Below are positions 7,587-15,828 of a stretch of DNA of 35,887 nt, piece after piece. How positions within the stretch are numbered: position 1 is the stretch's first letter; each line of letters opens with the position of its first letter. A program made the position numbers and the translations under genes. Origin of the DNA: DATDOY01 sp035293045 (GTDB lineage: Bacteria > Actinomycetota > Acidimicrobiia > IMCC26256 > JACPCJ01). Under the pieces are notes generated by a model. It was not told where the DNA came from, did no database searches, and was given only the letters and a program-made list of their open reading frames with translations. The stretch covers positions 1 through 35,887 of the forward strand of contig DATDOY010000181.1 in the NCBI GenBank assembly GCA_035293045.1, read 5' to 3'.

Positions 7587-9026
7587 CTATCGGCCCGGGC
7601 TCTCAGCGAGGCGCGTGACCCGGAACGGGTGCAGACGGGACCCGAGGGCGAGCCCGAGCATCCCCAGCGTCCAGGCCAGATAGAGGAGCGTGACCCGGTC
7701 GGCCGCGGCGCCCTGGAGGAGGGCTTCGAGGGGGGCGAAGCGCGTGACCGTCCTGCCCCCGCTGGGATCGAAGGCGGCGGCTTGTTCGGTGAGGTCGGGG
7801 TCGGGAGCCTCGGCGGTCTCCCCGAGAACGCTGGTGAAGTCGTCGCCGGCGAAGTCCTCGGTGACTCCGAAGTCCTCTTCAACCCCGAAGTCCTCCTCGA
7901 AGCCGAACTCCTCGTCGAACGAGATGTCGTCGACTTCGAGAAGCTCGTCGCCTGCGAAGGCGGTCGAGGACGCGGTGCCGAGGATGAGGTCACCCACGAG
8001 CGTGGTGCCGCCTGGGAACCCCGATCCGTTGACCTCGATGTGGACGCCGAGGCCGACGGCGCTGGCCCGAGCGGTGCCCTCACGAACGTCCGCGATGTCA
8101 TCGATGAGGCGCACGCTGAGCGGTCCGGCGCCGAACAGGTTGCCGACACCCGTACTCAAGGCGGCGACCGCTCCCTGGTCCTGCGGCACGCCGTTCTGCT
8201 TGATCCCGTCGCTGGTGATCTCGACGGGAACGCCTCCGATGCTGGCGCCGATGACCTTGACTTCGGGGGCGTTGGCGAGCGTCCCGGCGGCGTTGGCCGT
8301 GGACTCCGAACGGGCGATGACACTCTCGATCTTCAGGGCCCCGCCGAAGAGGGACACGTCGGTCATCAGCGACTGGGCCTCCGCGATGACAACCCCGTTC
8401 TCGACCCGCAGGTGGGTGAAGGTCTTGAGTTCGCCGATGTGGACGGCCGACGGGTTGGCCCCGGGGGACGCCGCATCGACGGGGAAGAGGTTGACGTCGG
8501 CGATGACGGCTCGCGATGTCGCTCCGTCGTCGGTGGCGATGGCCTCGACGTCGATGAGCGTGAACGACACCGGCCCGCCGGGATCGCCGAGCTGTTGCCC
8601 CTCGATGGTCGGCTTCGAGTGCGTCTTGGTGGGGTTCTCGGCCTCGGCGTAAAGGGGATAGGGCGGAGGGAACCCCCCGTCGGGGAAGAAGTCGGAGCAG
8701 GGGAACCCTCGGCTGCACGCCTGGTCCCACCCGAGAGCCGGACCCTCGGCGGCGCCGGCACCCGGATACATCGTCGCGGCCCGGGCGTAGGCCAGACCGT
8801 CGCCGCCGAACTTGGCCTGCCCGTGCGGGAGGTCGACGCGAAGGAGGTCGGCGACGAACGTCTGCGGGCTCGTGTTGATCATCGCCTGGATGGCCGAAAC
8901 GAAGCCGGTGGCGGCGAAGCGCGGGGGCGGGGCGGCCGCCGTCACGGGTGGAGCGACGAAGGCAAGGACGGTCAGTGATGCTGCCGACAGGAGGCAGATC
9001 CGGCTGAGCCAAACCCGAATGCGCAT
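7587..9026 (-). CDS. Secreted or anchored protein with acidic EEDF repeats, function unknown
   Basis: A 479-residue protein. ATG 9026 is preferred over 9044 because GAGGGG lies 5 bp upstream of it and a classical signal peptide follows (MRIRVWLSR, hydrophobic core, ending near VTAAAPPP). The mature part has beta-rich, Val/Thr-rich sequence and two cysteines in CSRGFPCSDFFPDGG. Near residues 370-400 is an acidic repeat of about six residues (EEFGFEEDFGVEEDFGVTEDF). A C-terminal hydrophobic segment (LLYLAWTLGMLGLALG) followed by basic residues looks like a membrane anchor. I do not recognise the family. It lies 72 bp upstream of the transporter cassette on the same strand. A cell-surface role is inferred from topology only. 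Confidence 0.75.
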   Translation of the reverse strand: MRIRVWLSRICLLSAASLTVLAFVAPPVTAAAPPPRFAATGFVSAIQAMINTSPQTFVADLLRVDLPHGQAKFGGDGLAYARAATMYPGAGAAEGPALGWDQACSRGFPCSDFFPDGGFPPPYPLYAEAENPTKTHSKPTIEGQQLGDPGGPVSFTLIDVEAIATDDGATSRAVIADVNLFPVDAASPGANPSAVHIGELKTFTHLRVENGVVIAEAQSLMTDVSLFGGALKIESVIARSESTANAAGTLANAPEVKVIGASIGGVPVEITSDGIKQNGVPQDQGAVAALSTGVGNLFGAGPLSVRLIDDIADVREGTARASAVGLGVHIEVNGSGFPGGTTLVGDLILGTASSTAFAGDELLEVDDISFDEEFGFEEDFGVEEDFGVTEDFAGDDFTSVLGETAEAPDPDLTEQAAAFDPSGGRTVTRFAPLEALLQGAAADRVTLLYLAWTLGMLGLALGSRLHPFRVTRLAESPGR

Positions 9027-9221
9027 GGTCCCCTCGTGGTGCATGTCGTGATCGGTGACGTGAGCTGCTGACTACTGCGGGTAGAGCGACGAGCGCCTTA
9101 CGAGAACAGGGTTCGACGCCCACCCGCTTGGTTCCTGTACCCAGACGGGGTTCGGTCCCTCCCAACGCCCGTCGATCGATGTTATGCCCGATTTACCCCG
9201 GAGTGGGCCCCCCGAGGTCGG

Positions 9222-10016
9222 TCAGCGGCCGAGGAAGTCCGGGTCGCGCTTGTCTTTGAACGCGGCCATGCCTTCCTGGAGGTCGTGGGTGGTGGTAGCG
9301 AGGGCCTGGAAGTCACCCTCGGCCTCAAGGGAATCGGGGAGCGCCGTCTCGAACGATCGGTTGAGGAGGCGCTTCGACAGGCCAAAGGCGCGGGTCGGAC
9401 CGGCGGCGAGTCGAGCGGCGAGGGCGTGCGCGTGTGGGGTGAGTTCGGCCTCGGGCACGCACTCGTAGGCCAGGCCCCGCTCGACGGCCTCGACACCCGT
9501 GGCGGCGCCCCCCAGCATGACGAGGGCCTTGGCCTGCTGGAGGCCGACGAGACGCGGCAAGAGATAGGCGCCGCCGGCGTCCACGACGAGGCCCCATTTG
9601 TGGAACGACCACATGAACCGGGTGGCCTCATGGACGACGACGAAGTCGCACGCCAGCGCGATATGGGCTCCCGGCCCCACGGCGACCCCGTTGACGGCGG
9701 CCACCGTGGGCTTGTCGAGTTCCCAGAGTTCCCGGATCAGGGCCTGGACGCCGACCCGTAACGCCTCGGACGTCGTGCGCGCGTCGAAGTCGTCGCCCCC
9801 GGCCTGTGCGACCGTCGACGCCCGCAGGTCCATCCCGGCGCAGAAGGCGTCGCCCACTCCGGTGATGAGGATGCACCTGACCGCGGCGTCGGCGCGCGCC
9901 TGTCTGACGGCCGCCACGAGGTCGTCGCGCATCTCGACGGTGAGCGCGTTCTTGGCGTCGGGACGATCGAGGGTGATGGTGAGCACGCCCTCGGCGTCCT
10001 GCTGGGTGCGGATCAT
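9222..10016 (-). CDS. Enoyl-CoA hydratase/isomerase family protein (PaaG-like)
   Basis: A 264-residue crotonase from ATG 10016, which overlaps the thiolase stop by 4 bp (ATGA). It has the family landmarks: LTITLDRPDAKNALT at the N-terminus, CAGMDLR for the first oxyanion-hole strand and VNGVAVGPGAHIALACDF for the second. The active-site segment reads FMWSFHKWGLVVDAGGAYLLPRLVG: the canonical hydratase Glu after the FGxPE position is absent, while the Asp of VDAGG is present, as in PaaG-type isomerases. It is therefore better called a hydratase/isomerase acting on a CoA thioester than a plain crotonase. It is the last gene of a five-gene operon with thiolase, HMGS/DUF35, aldolase and hydroxyacid dehydrogenase. 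Confidence 0.9.
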   Translation of the reverse strand: MIRTQQDAEGVLTITLDRPDAKNALTVEMRDDLVAAVRQARADAAVRCILITGVGDAFCAGMDLRASTVAQAGGDDFDARTTSEALRVGVQALIRELWELDKPTVAAVNGVAVGPGAHIALACDFVVVHEATRFMWSFHKWGLVVDAGGAYLLPRLVGLQQAKALVMLGGAATGVEAVERGLAYECVPEAELTPHAHALAARLAAGPTRAFGLSKRLLNRSFETALPDSLEAEGDFQALATTTHDLQEGMAAFKDKRDPDFLGR

Positions 10017-11188
10017 GCGAGGTTGCGCGTGAGGATGTTCACGACCGACACGCCCGATCCGCGGCCCCCGACGTTGTGCTGCAGCGCGACGCCGTTTCGC
10101 AGCGCGACCTGGCGGTCGCCGGCCTCCTCGCGGAGTTGCCACCAGCATTCCGTGATCTGAGCCACTCCCGTCGCGCCGATGGGGTGACCCTTGGCGAGGA
10201 GGCCGCCCGACGTGTTGATCGGGATGCGGCCGTCGAGCGCGGTCTCACCGTCGAGCACGGCGCGCCCGCCCTTGCCCTTCTCGACGAACCCGAGGTCCTC
10301 GATGTCGAGGATCTCGGTGATGGTGAAGCAGTCGTGGACCTCTGCCATGTCGATGTCGGCGGGGCCGAGGCCCGCCATGTCGTACGCCCGTTGCGACGCG
10401 GCGACCGTGGCGGGAAGCCCGACGAAAGTGGACTTCTCGTGGAGGTAGGGGTGGTCGGTGGCCACGCCGAACCCGGCCACATAGACGGGCTTGTCGGTGA
10501 ACTCGTGCGCCCGATCCGCGGGGACGAGGATGGCCGCCGCCGCGCCGTCGGTCTGCGGACAGCAGTCGAGCAGGTGGAGCGGATGGCACACGGGCGGCGA
10601 CGCCAGGACCTGTTCCAGGGTCACTTCGTCCTGGAAGTGGGCGTACGGATCGAGGGCACCGTTGTGGTGGTTCTTGACAGCGACGGCGGCGAGCATCTCG
10701 CGCGTGGTGCCGAACTCGTGCATGTGGCGGGTCGCGAACGGTGCGAACAGCACGGGCGCCGTCTCGCCGCGGGTGTAGATGGGGTGCCCGGCCGCCGCGC
10801 GAGCGAGGAGGCCCTCTTCGGTGGACTTGTCGCGCATCTTCTCAACGCCGATGACGAGCACGACGTCGTGCACCCCGCTCGCCACGGCCATGGCGCCGAC
10901 CCGAAACGCATCCGACCCCGACGGGCACGCGTTTTCGATCCGCGTGCAGGGGATGCCCGAGAGGCCGATCGCCGAAGGGACGGTGTTCCCGCCCACGCCT
11001 TCTTGCCCCCACAGCGTGCCCCGCTGGGTGGCGACGAAGGCGGCGTCGATCAGCGAGGGGTCGAAATCGTGGTCGACGGCTTCACTCGCCGCTTTGAATG
11101 CACCGGCCGCCATCTGCTCGTAGCTCTGGTCGAACAGTTCGCCGAACTTGATGAGCCCGGCTCCGACGACGGCCACCCGATTCCACAT
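10013..11188 (-). CDS. SCP-x-type thiolase (acetyl-CoA acetyltransferase / lipid-transfer family)
   Basis: A 391-residue thiolase from ATG 11188, with GGGGAG about 8 bp upstream. All catalytic landmarks of the sterol-carrier-protein thiolase group are present: nucleophile in ENACPSGSDAF (C88), AEVHDCFTI with the conserved His, NTSGGLLAKGHPIGATG, and the C-terminal ALQHNVGG. It should cleave a 3-ketoacyl-CoA (or condense two acyl-CoAs). It sits 14 bp after an HMGS-like/DUF35 protein and overlaps the downstream hydratase gene. Thiolase, HMGS-like protein and DUF35 are known to form a complex that channels substrate in archaeal mevalonate synthesis; a similar complex here is an inference. There is no N-terminal targeting sequence, so it is cytosolic. 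Confidence 0.92.
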   Translation of the reverse strand: MWNRVAVVGAGLIKFGELFDQSYEQMAAGAFKAASEAVDHDFDPSLIDAAFVATQRGTLWGQEGVGGNTVPSAIGLSGIPCTRIENACPSGSDAFRVGAMAVASGVHDVVLVIGVEKMRDKSTEEGLLARAAAGHPIYTRGETAPVLFAPFATRHMHEFGTTREMLAAVAVKNHHNGALDPYAHFQDEVTLEQVLASPPVCHPLHLLDCCPQTDGAAAAILVPADRAHEFTDKPVYVAGFGVATDHPYLHEKSTFVGLPATVAASQRAYDMAGLGPADIDMAEVHDCFTITEILDIEDLGFVEKGKGGRAVLDGETALDGRIPINTSGGLLAKGHPIGATGVAQITECWWQLREEAGDRQVALRNGVALQHNVGGRGSGVSVVNILTRNLA

Positions 11189-11202
11189 ACCGCCAGTCTC
11201 CC

Positions 11203-12600
11203 CTACTCCGTCGGATCGTTGGACAGTTTCGTGGCGCGAGTCTTGAATCCGTACACCGGGACGCCGCGCTCGACGGCGTAGCGGCGCAGGACCAGCTCGA
11301 CCAGCGCGCCGATTTCGATGCCCTCGGGGTCGGTCGCTTGCACCATGAGTCGAGCGCCATCGTCGAGGTCGATCACGGCGAGGGCAAGCGGGGCCTCGAA
11401 CGGCGCCGGCATCGCGTGGTTGACCACGTAGGTGTGCACGGTGCCCTGCCGCGCGAGCTCCACCGGTTCGAGCTTCGGCCCCCCGCACCCGACGCAGTGC
11501 GGGTGGATGGACGGCGGCGTGGAGATGACGCCGCAGTCGACGCAGCGGCCGCCGAGGAGGCCCATCATCTCGGGGTTGCCCCGCACGAACGCGGCGCCGC
11601 CGGGCGGGAGTCCCATCTCGACCGTTTCCCCAGACGGCACGAGCTGACCGCGAGCGCGCAGCACGTCGGCATAGGAGACCTCACGGCCGTGAACGGCGAG
11701 GTTGCCCGCGCCCGCGATCGGAGCGGCGACGTCGAAGGCGACGCCGGTGGTGCGCCCGCCGCCGTAGACGACGGCGCCGGCCGGTCCGGTCGAGGCGAGC
11801 GCGGGGATCAGGCCGAGGAGGGGGGCCGCGGCCCCGGTGTCGCCGAGGATCTCGTAGGCGGAGGCGGAGGAGACGGCCGACGTGCCGAGGCGCCGGGCGA
11901 CGACGGCGCCGAGCCGTCCGTCGGGATCGGGCAGCGACCATCGGGCGTCGTCGGGGAGGTCGAGCATCAGCGCGACCTCGGTCACGTGGGGCACGAACAC
12001 CTCTTCGCGGAACAGCCGGGCGTCGTAGAGGTCGCGCGTCGCCTCTTCGCGGTCGCCGCGGTAGCGATCCACCACCGGGGCGGTGTGGGTCGCGCTGGCG
12101 CGCACAACGGCGGCTCCGGTCGCCGACAGGATGAAAGCAGCAGAGCCGGCACCACAGCGCGCTTCGAACGCGGTCCCGAGGCCCGGAACGAGCGCGTCCG
12201 ACGCGACGACGAGGGCGGTCGTCACCGAACCGGCCACCACCGCGTCGGCGGCCGCGAGGAGGGCGTCGACGCCCGCGTGGGCGGAGCCGGAGAGCAGGGC
12301 GCCGCGCACCCCGGACGACAACCCGAGCGCAGCGCAGAGATAGGCGTGACTCGGCCCTTCGGCGAAGGGCGCGCGCGTCGTGCCCCACCAAAGACCGCCG
12401 ATGGCGTCGGCGTCGAGGCCACCGGAGCGCATGGCAGCCACGGCGGCGCTCCACGCCAGCGTCAGCGGATCCTCGTCGGGCGCGCAGACGGCGACCGTGC
12501 CCTTGGCCTTCCCTCCCCACGCGGCGCGAATGTCGTTCGCCGCCACCCGCCACGATGGGGCGGCCACGCCGCACGCCGCGATGCCGACCGAACCGCTCAT
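11203..12600 (-). CDS. HMG-CoA-synthase-like domain fused to a DUF35 zinc-ribbon/OB domain
   Basis: A 465-residue protein from ATG 12600. The N-terminal ~330 residues have the layout of a ketosynthase-III/HMG-CoA-synthase fold (WWGTTRAPFAEG, a GSAHAG elbow, VVYGGGRTTGVAF). Where HMG-CoA synthases have the nucleophile (ACxGG), this protein reads GSAHAG with Ala107, so the thiol is missing. The C-terminal ~115 residues are a DUF35 module: C353-x2-C356 and C369-x2-C372 (RCVDCG, HCVGCGG) form the zinc ribbon, followed by an OB-like part (GTVHTYVVNHAMPAPF, LMVQATD). DUF35 proteins bind CoA substrates for thiolases or Ltp aldolases. Placed between aldolase and thiolase, it is probably a non-catalytic scaffold or channel partner. 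The fusion and missing Cys are visible; the role is inferred. Confidence 0.85.
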   Translation of the reverse strand: MSGSVGIAACGVAAPSWRVAANDIRAAWGGKAKGTVAVCAPDEDPLTLAWSAAVAAMRSGGLDADAIGGLWWGTTRAPFAEGPSHAYLCAALGLSSGVRGALLSGSAHAGVDALLAAADAVVAGSVTTALVVASDALVPGLGTAFEARCGAGSAAFILSATGAAVVRASATHTAPVVDRYRGDREEATRDLYDARLFREEVFVPHVTEVALMLDLPDDARWSLPDPDGRLGAVVARRLGTSAVSSASAYEILGDTGAAAPLLGLIPALASTGPAGAVVYGGGRTTGVAFDVAAPIAGAGNLAVHGREVSYADVLRARGQLVPSGETVEMGLPPGGAAFVRGNPEMMGLLGGRCVDCGVISTPPSIHPHCVGCGGPKLEPVELARQGTVHTYVVNHAMPAPFEAPLALAVIDLDDGARLMVQATDPEGIEIGALVELVLRRYAVERGVPVYGFKTRATKLSNDPTE

Positions 12601-12619
12601 CGCACCGTCACCTGCCCAG

Positions 12620-13285
12620 TCACATTCCGTTGTCGCGCATCCAGCGGTACACGCCGGCGAAGTCGGAGTTGACCTTCTCCGGAATGTCGTGGACGGTCCC
12701 GAGGGTCCGCGCCCCCGCCACGATCTGCGCACTGCGCTCGACGACGAGCGCGGTATGGAGGGCCCGCTCCGCATTGGCACCGATGGAGCACATGCCGTGG
12801 TTGGCGATGAGCGCGGCGCTGCGATCGGCGAGGTGTTTCACCAGTTCCTCACCGACGGCGTCGGTTCCGGTCGTCGCGTAGTCGGCGCAGGGCACGTCAC
12901 CGCCGACGAACACCACGAACTCCTCGATGACGGCCGGAATCGGTTCCCGCACGAGGGCGAACATCGTGGCGTACACGGGATGGGAATGGATCACGCCCCC
13001 CACTTCTGCGAAAGCCTCGTAACAGGCGAGGTGGAGGCCCTTCTCCGACGACGGACTGCGCTCGCCCTCGACGACTTCGCCCTGCATGTCGATGACCACG
13101 AGGTCGTCGACCGTCATCGTGGGGTATGCGAGGGACGACGGCGTGATGCAAACCGTCGTTCCGTTGGGCATTCGGCCCGACACGTTGCCCGACGTCCCTT
13201 CGACAAGGCCCTTCGCGTACAGCTCGTGCGCGGTCTCGAGAACTTCCGCCTTGACCTCGGCGTCGGTTCGGTCGGGCTTGCTCAC
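12620..13285 (-). CDS. Class II aldolase/adducin-family protein
   Basis: A 221-residue protein. GTG 13285 is chosen because GGAGGT stands 6 bp upstream and because it overlaps the stop of the preceding gene (GTGA). It has the fuculose-phosphate-aldolase pattern: GTSGNVSGR (30-38), TPSSLAY (48-54), catalytic Glu in SSEKGLH (E81), zinc ligands in VIHSHPV (H100, H102) and ANHG (H163). These enzymes split a hydroxy-carbonyl compound by a zinc enediolate, or decarboxylate related acids. The upstream gene is a 2-hydroxyacid dehydrogenase and the downstream ones handle acyl-CoAs, so it may cleave a branched or side-chain hydroxy-keto intermediate. The substrate, phosphorylated or not, cannot be told. 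Confidence 0.9.
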   Translation of the reverse strand: MSKPDRTDAEVKAEVLETAHELYAKGLVEGTSGNVSGRMPNGTTVCITPSSLAYPTMTVDDLVVIDMQGEVVEGERSPSSEKGLHLACYEAFAEVGGVIHSHPVYATMFALVREPIPAVIEEFVVFVGGDVPCADYATTGTDAVGEELVKHLADRSAALIANHGMCSIGANAERALHTALVVERSAQIVAGARTLGTVHDIPEKVNSDFAGVYRWMRDNGM

Positions 13286-14271
13286 GTCCACACCTCCGGA
13301 TTCGCCAGGTTGTCGGGGCGCCGACCCGCGAGGATGGCCTCGAGACCGTCGGCGATCAACCTCGTGTGCGTGGTCTCGGTGTCGTACGTGGCCCCGCCGA
13401 TGTGCGGCGTCAGCGCGACGTTGCCCATCGCGACCAGCGGGTGGTCGGCCGCGAGGAACTCGCCTTCGAAATGGTCGAGTCCCGCGCCAGCGAGCTTCCC
13501 CGACTCGAGGACTTTCACGAGGGCGTCGGTGTCGTGAAGGCCCGCCCGTGCCGTGTTGAGGTAGATCGCTCCGTCTCGCATCCGATCGAACTGCGGCGCG
13601 CCCATCATGCCTGCCGTCTCGGGGGTGACGACGGCGTGCATCGACACCACGTCAACCTCACCGAGCATGTCGTCGAGATCGGTATGCGTTGCATCGGGGC
13701 TGTACGGGTCGTAGGAGAGGACCTCCATGCCGAGGCCAACGAGTCGCCATTTGGTGGCGCGGCCCACGGCGCCGAGCCCGACGAGACCGGCGCGGCGCCC
13801 GGCGAGCTGCCAGGCGCGGAATCGCTGGTAGGGGATCGTGCCGTCGCGGTAGATCGCGCCGGCGCGCACGTCGCGATCGGCGGGGATAATGCCGCGGTTG
13901 ACGGCGAAGAGCAACGCGACGGTCATCTCGGCGACCCCGTCGGCGTTGCGTCCTGGCGCGCGCAAGACCGGAATGCCCTTGGCGGTGGCGGTCTCGATAT
14001 CGACGTTGGTGGGGTCGCCGCGGGTGGAGGCGATCGCACGTAACGGCAGGTCGAGGACCGGGCCCTTGCACTCGTCGGCCTCGACGATGACGACGGTGGC
14101 GCCCTCGGTGGTGAGGCGCTCGGCCAGTTGCTCGGCGTTGAGCATGCGCAGCGGCGTCTGCTCGATCCACGGTTCGTAGACGACGTCGGCGAATCCCCGA
14201 ATCCGCTCGAGTCCCTCGCCGCGCAGCGGCGCGGTGGCGAACACGCGGGGTCGCTCAGGCATGGCGCACAT
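13282..14271 (-). CDS. D-isomer-specific 2-hydroxyacid dehydrogenase, NAD(P)-dependent
   Basis: A 329-residue protein, usual length for the family. The NAD-binding motif GLGAVG is at 165-170, the substrate Arg in LNTARAG (R242), the acidic partner in LDHFEGE (near 270) and the catalytic His in LTPHIGG (H290). Start ATG 14271 or the in-frame ATG three codons later; neither has a good ribosome binding site, so the message may be leaderless. An operator-like palindrome (14283-14300) begins 11 bp upstream of 14271. It is the first gene of a five-gene operon ending at 9222 and overlaps the aldolase start. It reduces a 2-keto acid or oxidises a D-2-hydroxy acid; the phosphoglycerate-dehydrogenase regulatory domains are absent, so serine synthesis is unlikely. 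Confidence 0.92.
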   Translation of the reverse strand: MCAMPERPRVFATAPLRGEGLERIRGFADVVYEPWIEQTPLRMLNAEQLAERLTTEGATVVIVEADECKGPVLDLPLRAIASTRGDPTNVDIETATAKGIPVLRAPGRNADGVAEMTVALLFAVNRGIIPADRDVRAGAIYRDGTIPYQRFRAWQLAGRRAGLVGLGAVGRATKWRLVGLGMEVLSYDPYSPDATHTDLDDMLGEVDVVSMHAVVTPETAGMMGAPQFDRMRDGAIYLNTARAGLHDTDALVKVLESGKLAGAGLDHFEGEFLAADHPLVAMGNVALTPHIGGATYDTETTHTRLIADGLEAILAGRRPDNLANPEVWT

Positions 14272-14282
14272 GGTGGCCGAAA

Positions 14283-14300
14283 CCTGACACGGCCGTCACA
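14283..14300. promoter_or_regulatory. 18-bp operator-like palindrome, copy 2
   Basis: CCTGACACGGCCGTCACA keeps the arm/spacer geometry of the family; the right arm deviates in its last two bases. It stands 11 bp upstream of the hydroxyacid dehydrogenase ATG (14271) and heads the five-gene operon. Confidence 0.62.
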
Positions 14301-14324
14301 TTTTCGTTGCGTCGACCTGTGGAT

Positions 14325-14460
14325 CTATCCGCCGGGAGCGGCTCGTACGCGGCGGGTCTCGGCGCCCATGTACGCGAGGTCGGAGGGCCCTTCGGACCTA
14401 TCCGCCGGACGCGGCTCGTACGCGGCGTGTCTCGGCGCCCATGTACGCGAGGTCGGAGGG
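14325..14460. repeat. 63-bp direct duplication of the MFS gene 3' end
   Basis: 14325-14387 and 14398-14460 agree at 60 of 63 positions, separated by 10 bp. The second copy encodes the last 20 codons and stop of the MFS gene; the first lies just behind the stop and would encode the same peptide end and a second stop. It looks like a short tandem duplication that has begun to diverge. Confidence 0.9.
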
Positions 14461-15828
14461 ATACGTCCGGGCGGCGAGGAGCATCACGAGCCCGCCCACC
14501 GCGTAGATGGGGACGATGCTGGCCACCGCGGTGCGAATGCCGAACGCGCTCGAGAGCACACCGACGAGGAGTGGCCCGGCGGCGCCGAGGCTGCGGACGA
14601 TCGAACGCGCCGTCGCGGCGCGCCCTCGCAGTTGCGCCACGATCACGTCGTTCATCATCGCCTCGCCGGGAGCGATGGGCAGGGTGAGGAGCAAGCCGCC
14701 GAGCGTCATGAATGCGCCGGCAACGGCGAGGTTGCGGGTCAGGAACCCCGGGAGCAGCACGGCCGCCGCCGCCATCGAGGAGAAGGCGACGACGTACACG
14801 CGGGCGTTGAGAATGCCGCGGCGCAGCAGGTTGTCGGCGAGGAAGCCGCCGCCCATCACGCCAACTGCGGCGCCAAGTCCGAAGATCGTGGTGAACACAC
14901 CCGCCTGCGCTGCGCTGAGGCCGTGGACGCGTTTGAAGAACTCGACCGCCCACACCTGCAGGCCGTTGAGCATGAGCGACGAGATCGTGATGGCGAGCAA
15001 GGCGAACCACATCGAGCGGATCCGTGACAGCTCGCGCCAGACGTCGCGAACGGACGCGTTGTTGTAGTCGAGTGTGCCGACGCGAGTGGGAGGGGGAAGG
15101 GCGATCCGTTCGACAATGTCGGTGGCGGCCACCGTCTCCATGACTGCACCCATGTCGAGGGCGAGGTCGTCGTGGAAGTCGGCGTCCTGATCTCCGCGCT
15201 TCGGTTCGGGAAGGCGCAGCACCGCGATGGTGACGATCGCGCCGACGGGAACCCACATCCAAAAGGCCCAGCGCCAGCTGCCCTGCGAGACCGCAATGCC
15301 TCCGATGAGGAGGCCGAGGATGGCGCCGATGAGTCCGCCCGACTGGTACAGCCCAATCCGCTTCGCCCGCTCCCGCACCGGGTAGTAGTCGGAAAGGAGC
15401 GACACGGCGGCGGGTCCGTTCGCCTCCACGGCGCCGACGCCGAGCCGGGCCGCGAAGAGCAGTCCGTACCCCGGCGCGAAGCCGTTGAGCAGCATGCATA
15501 CCGTCCAGATGGCCATTCCCGTTCCGAGGAGCGCGGTCCGTCGAACGCGGTCGGCCAGGAAGCCGAACGGGAACGATCCGACGAGGCCCACCAGGATCAT
15601 GGCGGCGGGGATGAACCCGAGCGCCGTGTCCGAGAGATGGAACTCCTCTTTCAGCCCGTCGAAGGCCTGCGCGAGCGACAACCGCTCGCCGTTCTCGAGC
15701 ATCACCGTGGCTGCGAGCACCACCAAGGGAGTGGCCCCATAGCGGACGGCCCGCCCCGCGGAACTGCGCGATTCGTCCCGCGCGTCCGGCGCTCCCGGCG
15801 CGTGGGGGGTACCGTCGAGATCTGACAT
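14398..15828 (-). CDS. MFS transporter
   Basis: A 476-residue major facilitator. ATG 15828 begins MSDLDGTPHAPG; the frame continues far upstream (to 16986) antisense to the P450 but without membrane or family features. After a hydrophilic ~27-residue lead come about twelve hydrophobic segments with GFLADRVRRTALLG, the MFS loop 2-3 signature, near residues 94-107, and a central hydrophilic loop rich in charges (KRGDQDADFHDDLALDMG). The subclass resembles sphingolipid-transporter/spinster-like and aromatic-acid MFS carriers, but I cannot assign a substrate. The start codon lies inside the palindrome 15821-15838 and has no clear ribosome binding site, suggesting a leaderless or tightly operator-controlled message. 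It is divergent from the P450 gene, starts being 30 bp apart. Confidence 0.88.
   Translation of the reverse strand: MSDLDGTPHAPGAPDARDESRSSAGRAVRYGATPLVVLAATVMLENGERLSLAQAFDGLKEEFHLSDTALGFIPAAMILVGLVGSFPFGFLADRVRRTALLGTGMAIWTVCMLLNGFAPGYGLLFAARLGVGAVEANGPAAVSLLSDYYPVRERAKRIGLYQSGGLIGAILGLLIGGIAVSQGSWRWAFWMWVPVGAIVTIAVLRLPEPKRGDQDADFHDDLALDMGAVMETVAATDIVERIALPPPTRVGTLDYNNASVRDVWRELSRIRSMWFALLAITISSLMLNGLQVWAVEFFKRVHGLSAAQAGVFTTIFGLGAAVGVMGGGFLADNLLRRGILNARVYVVAFSSMAAAAVLLPGFLTRNLAVAGAFMTLGGLLLTLPIAPGEAMMNDVIVAQLRGRAATARSIVRSLGAAGPLLVGVLSSAFGIRTAVASIVPIYAVGGLVMLLAARTYPSDLAYMGAETRRVRAASGG

Noticed and set aside
9102..9112. GAACAGGGTTC upstream of the secreted protein gene, resembling a LexA (SOS) box
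   Set aside because: The GAAC/GTTC arms are separated by 3 bases, not the 4 of the actinobacterial box (CGAAC-N4-GTTCG), and no damage-response gene is near.
13282..14271. Reading the hydroxyacid dehydrogenase as a serine-pathway 3-phosphoglycerate dehydrogenase
   Set aside because: It is 329 residues long without the ACT or intervening domains usual in actinobacterial SerA, and its operon is catabolic.
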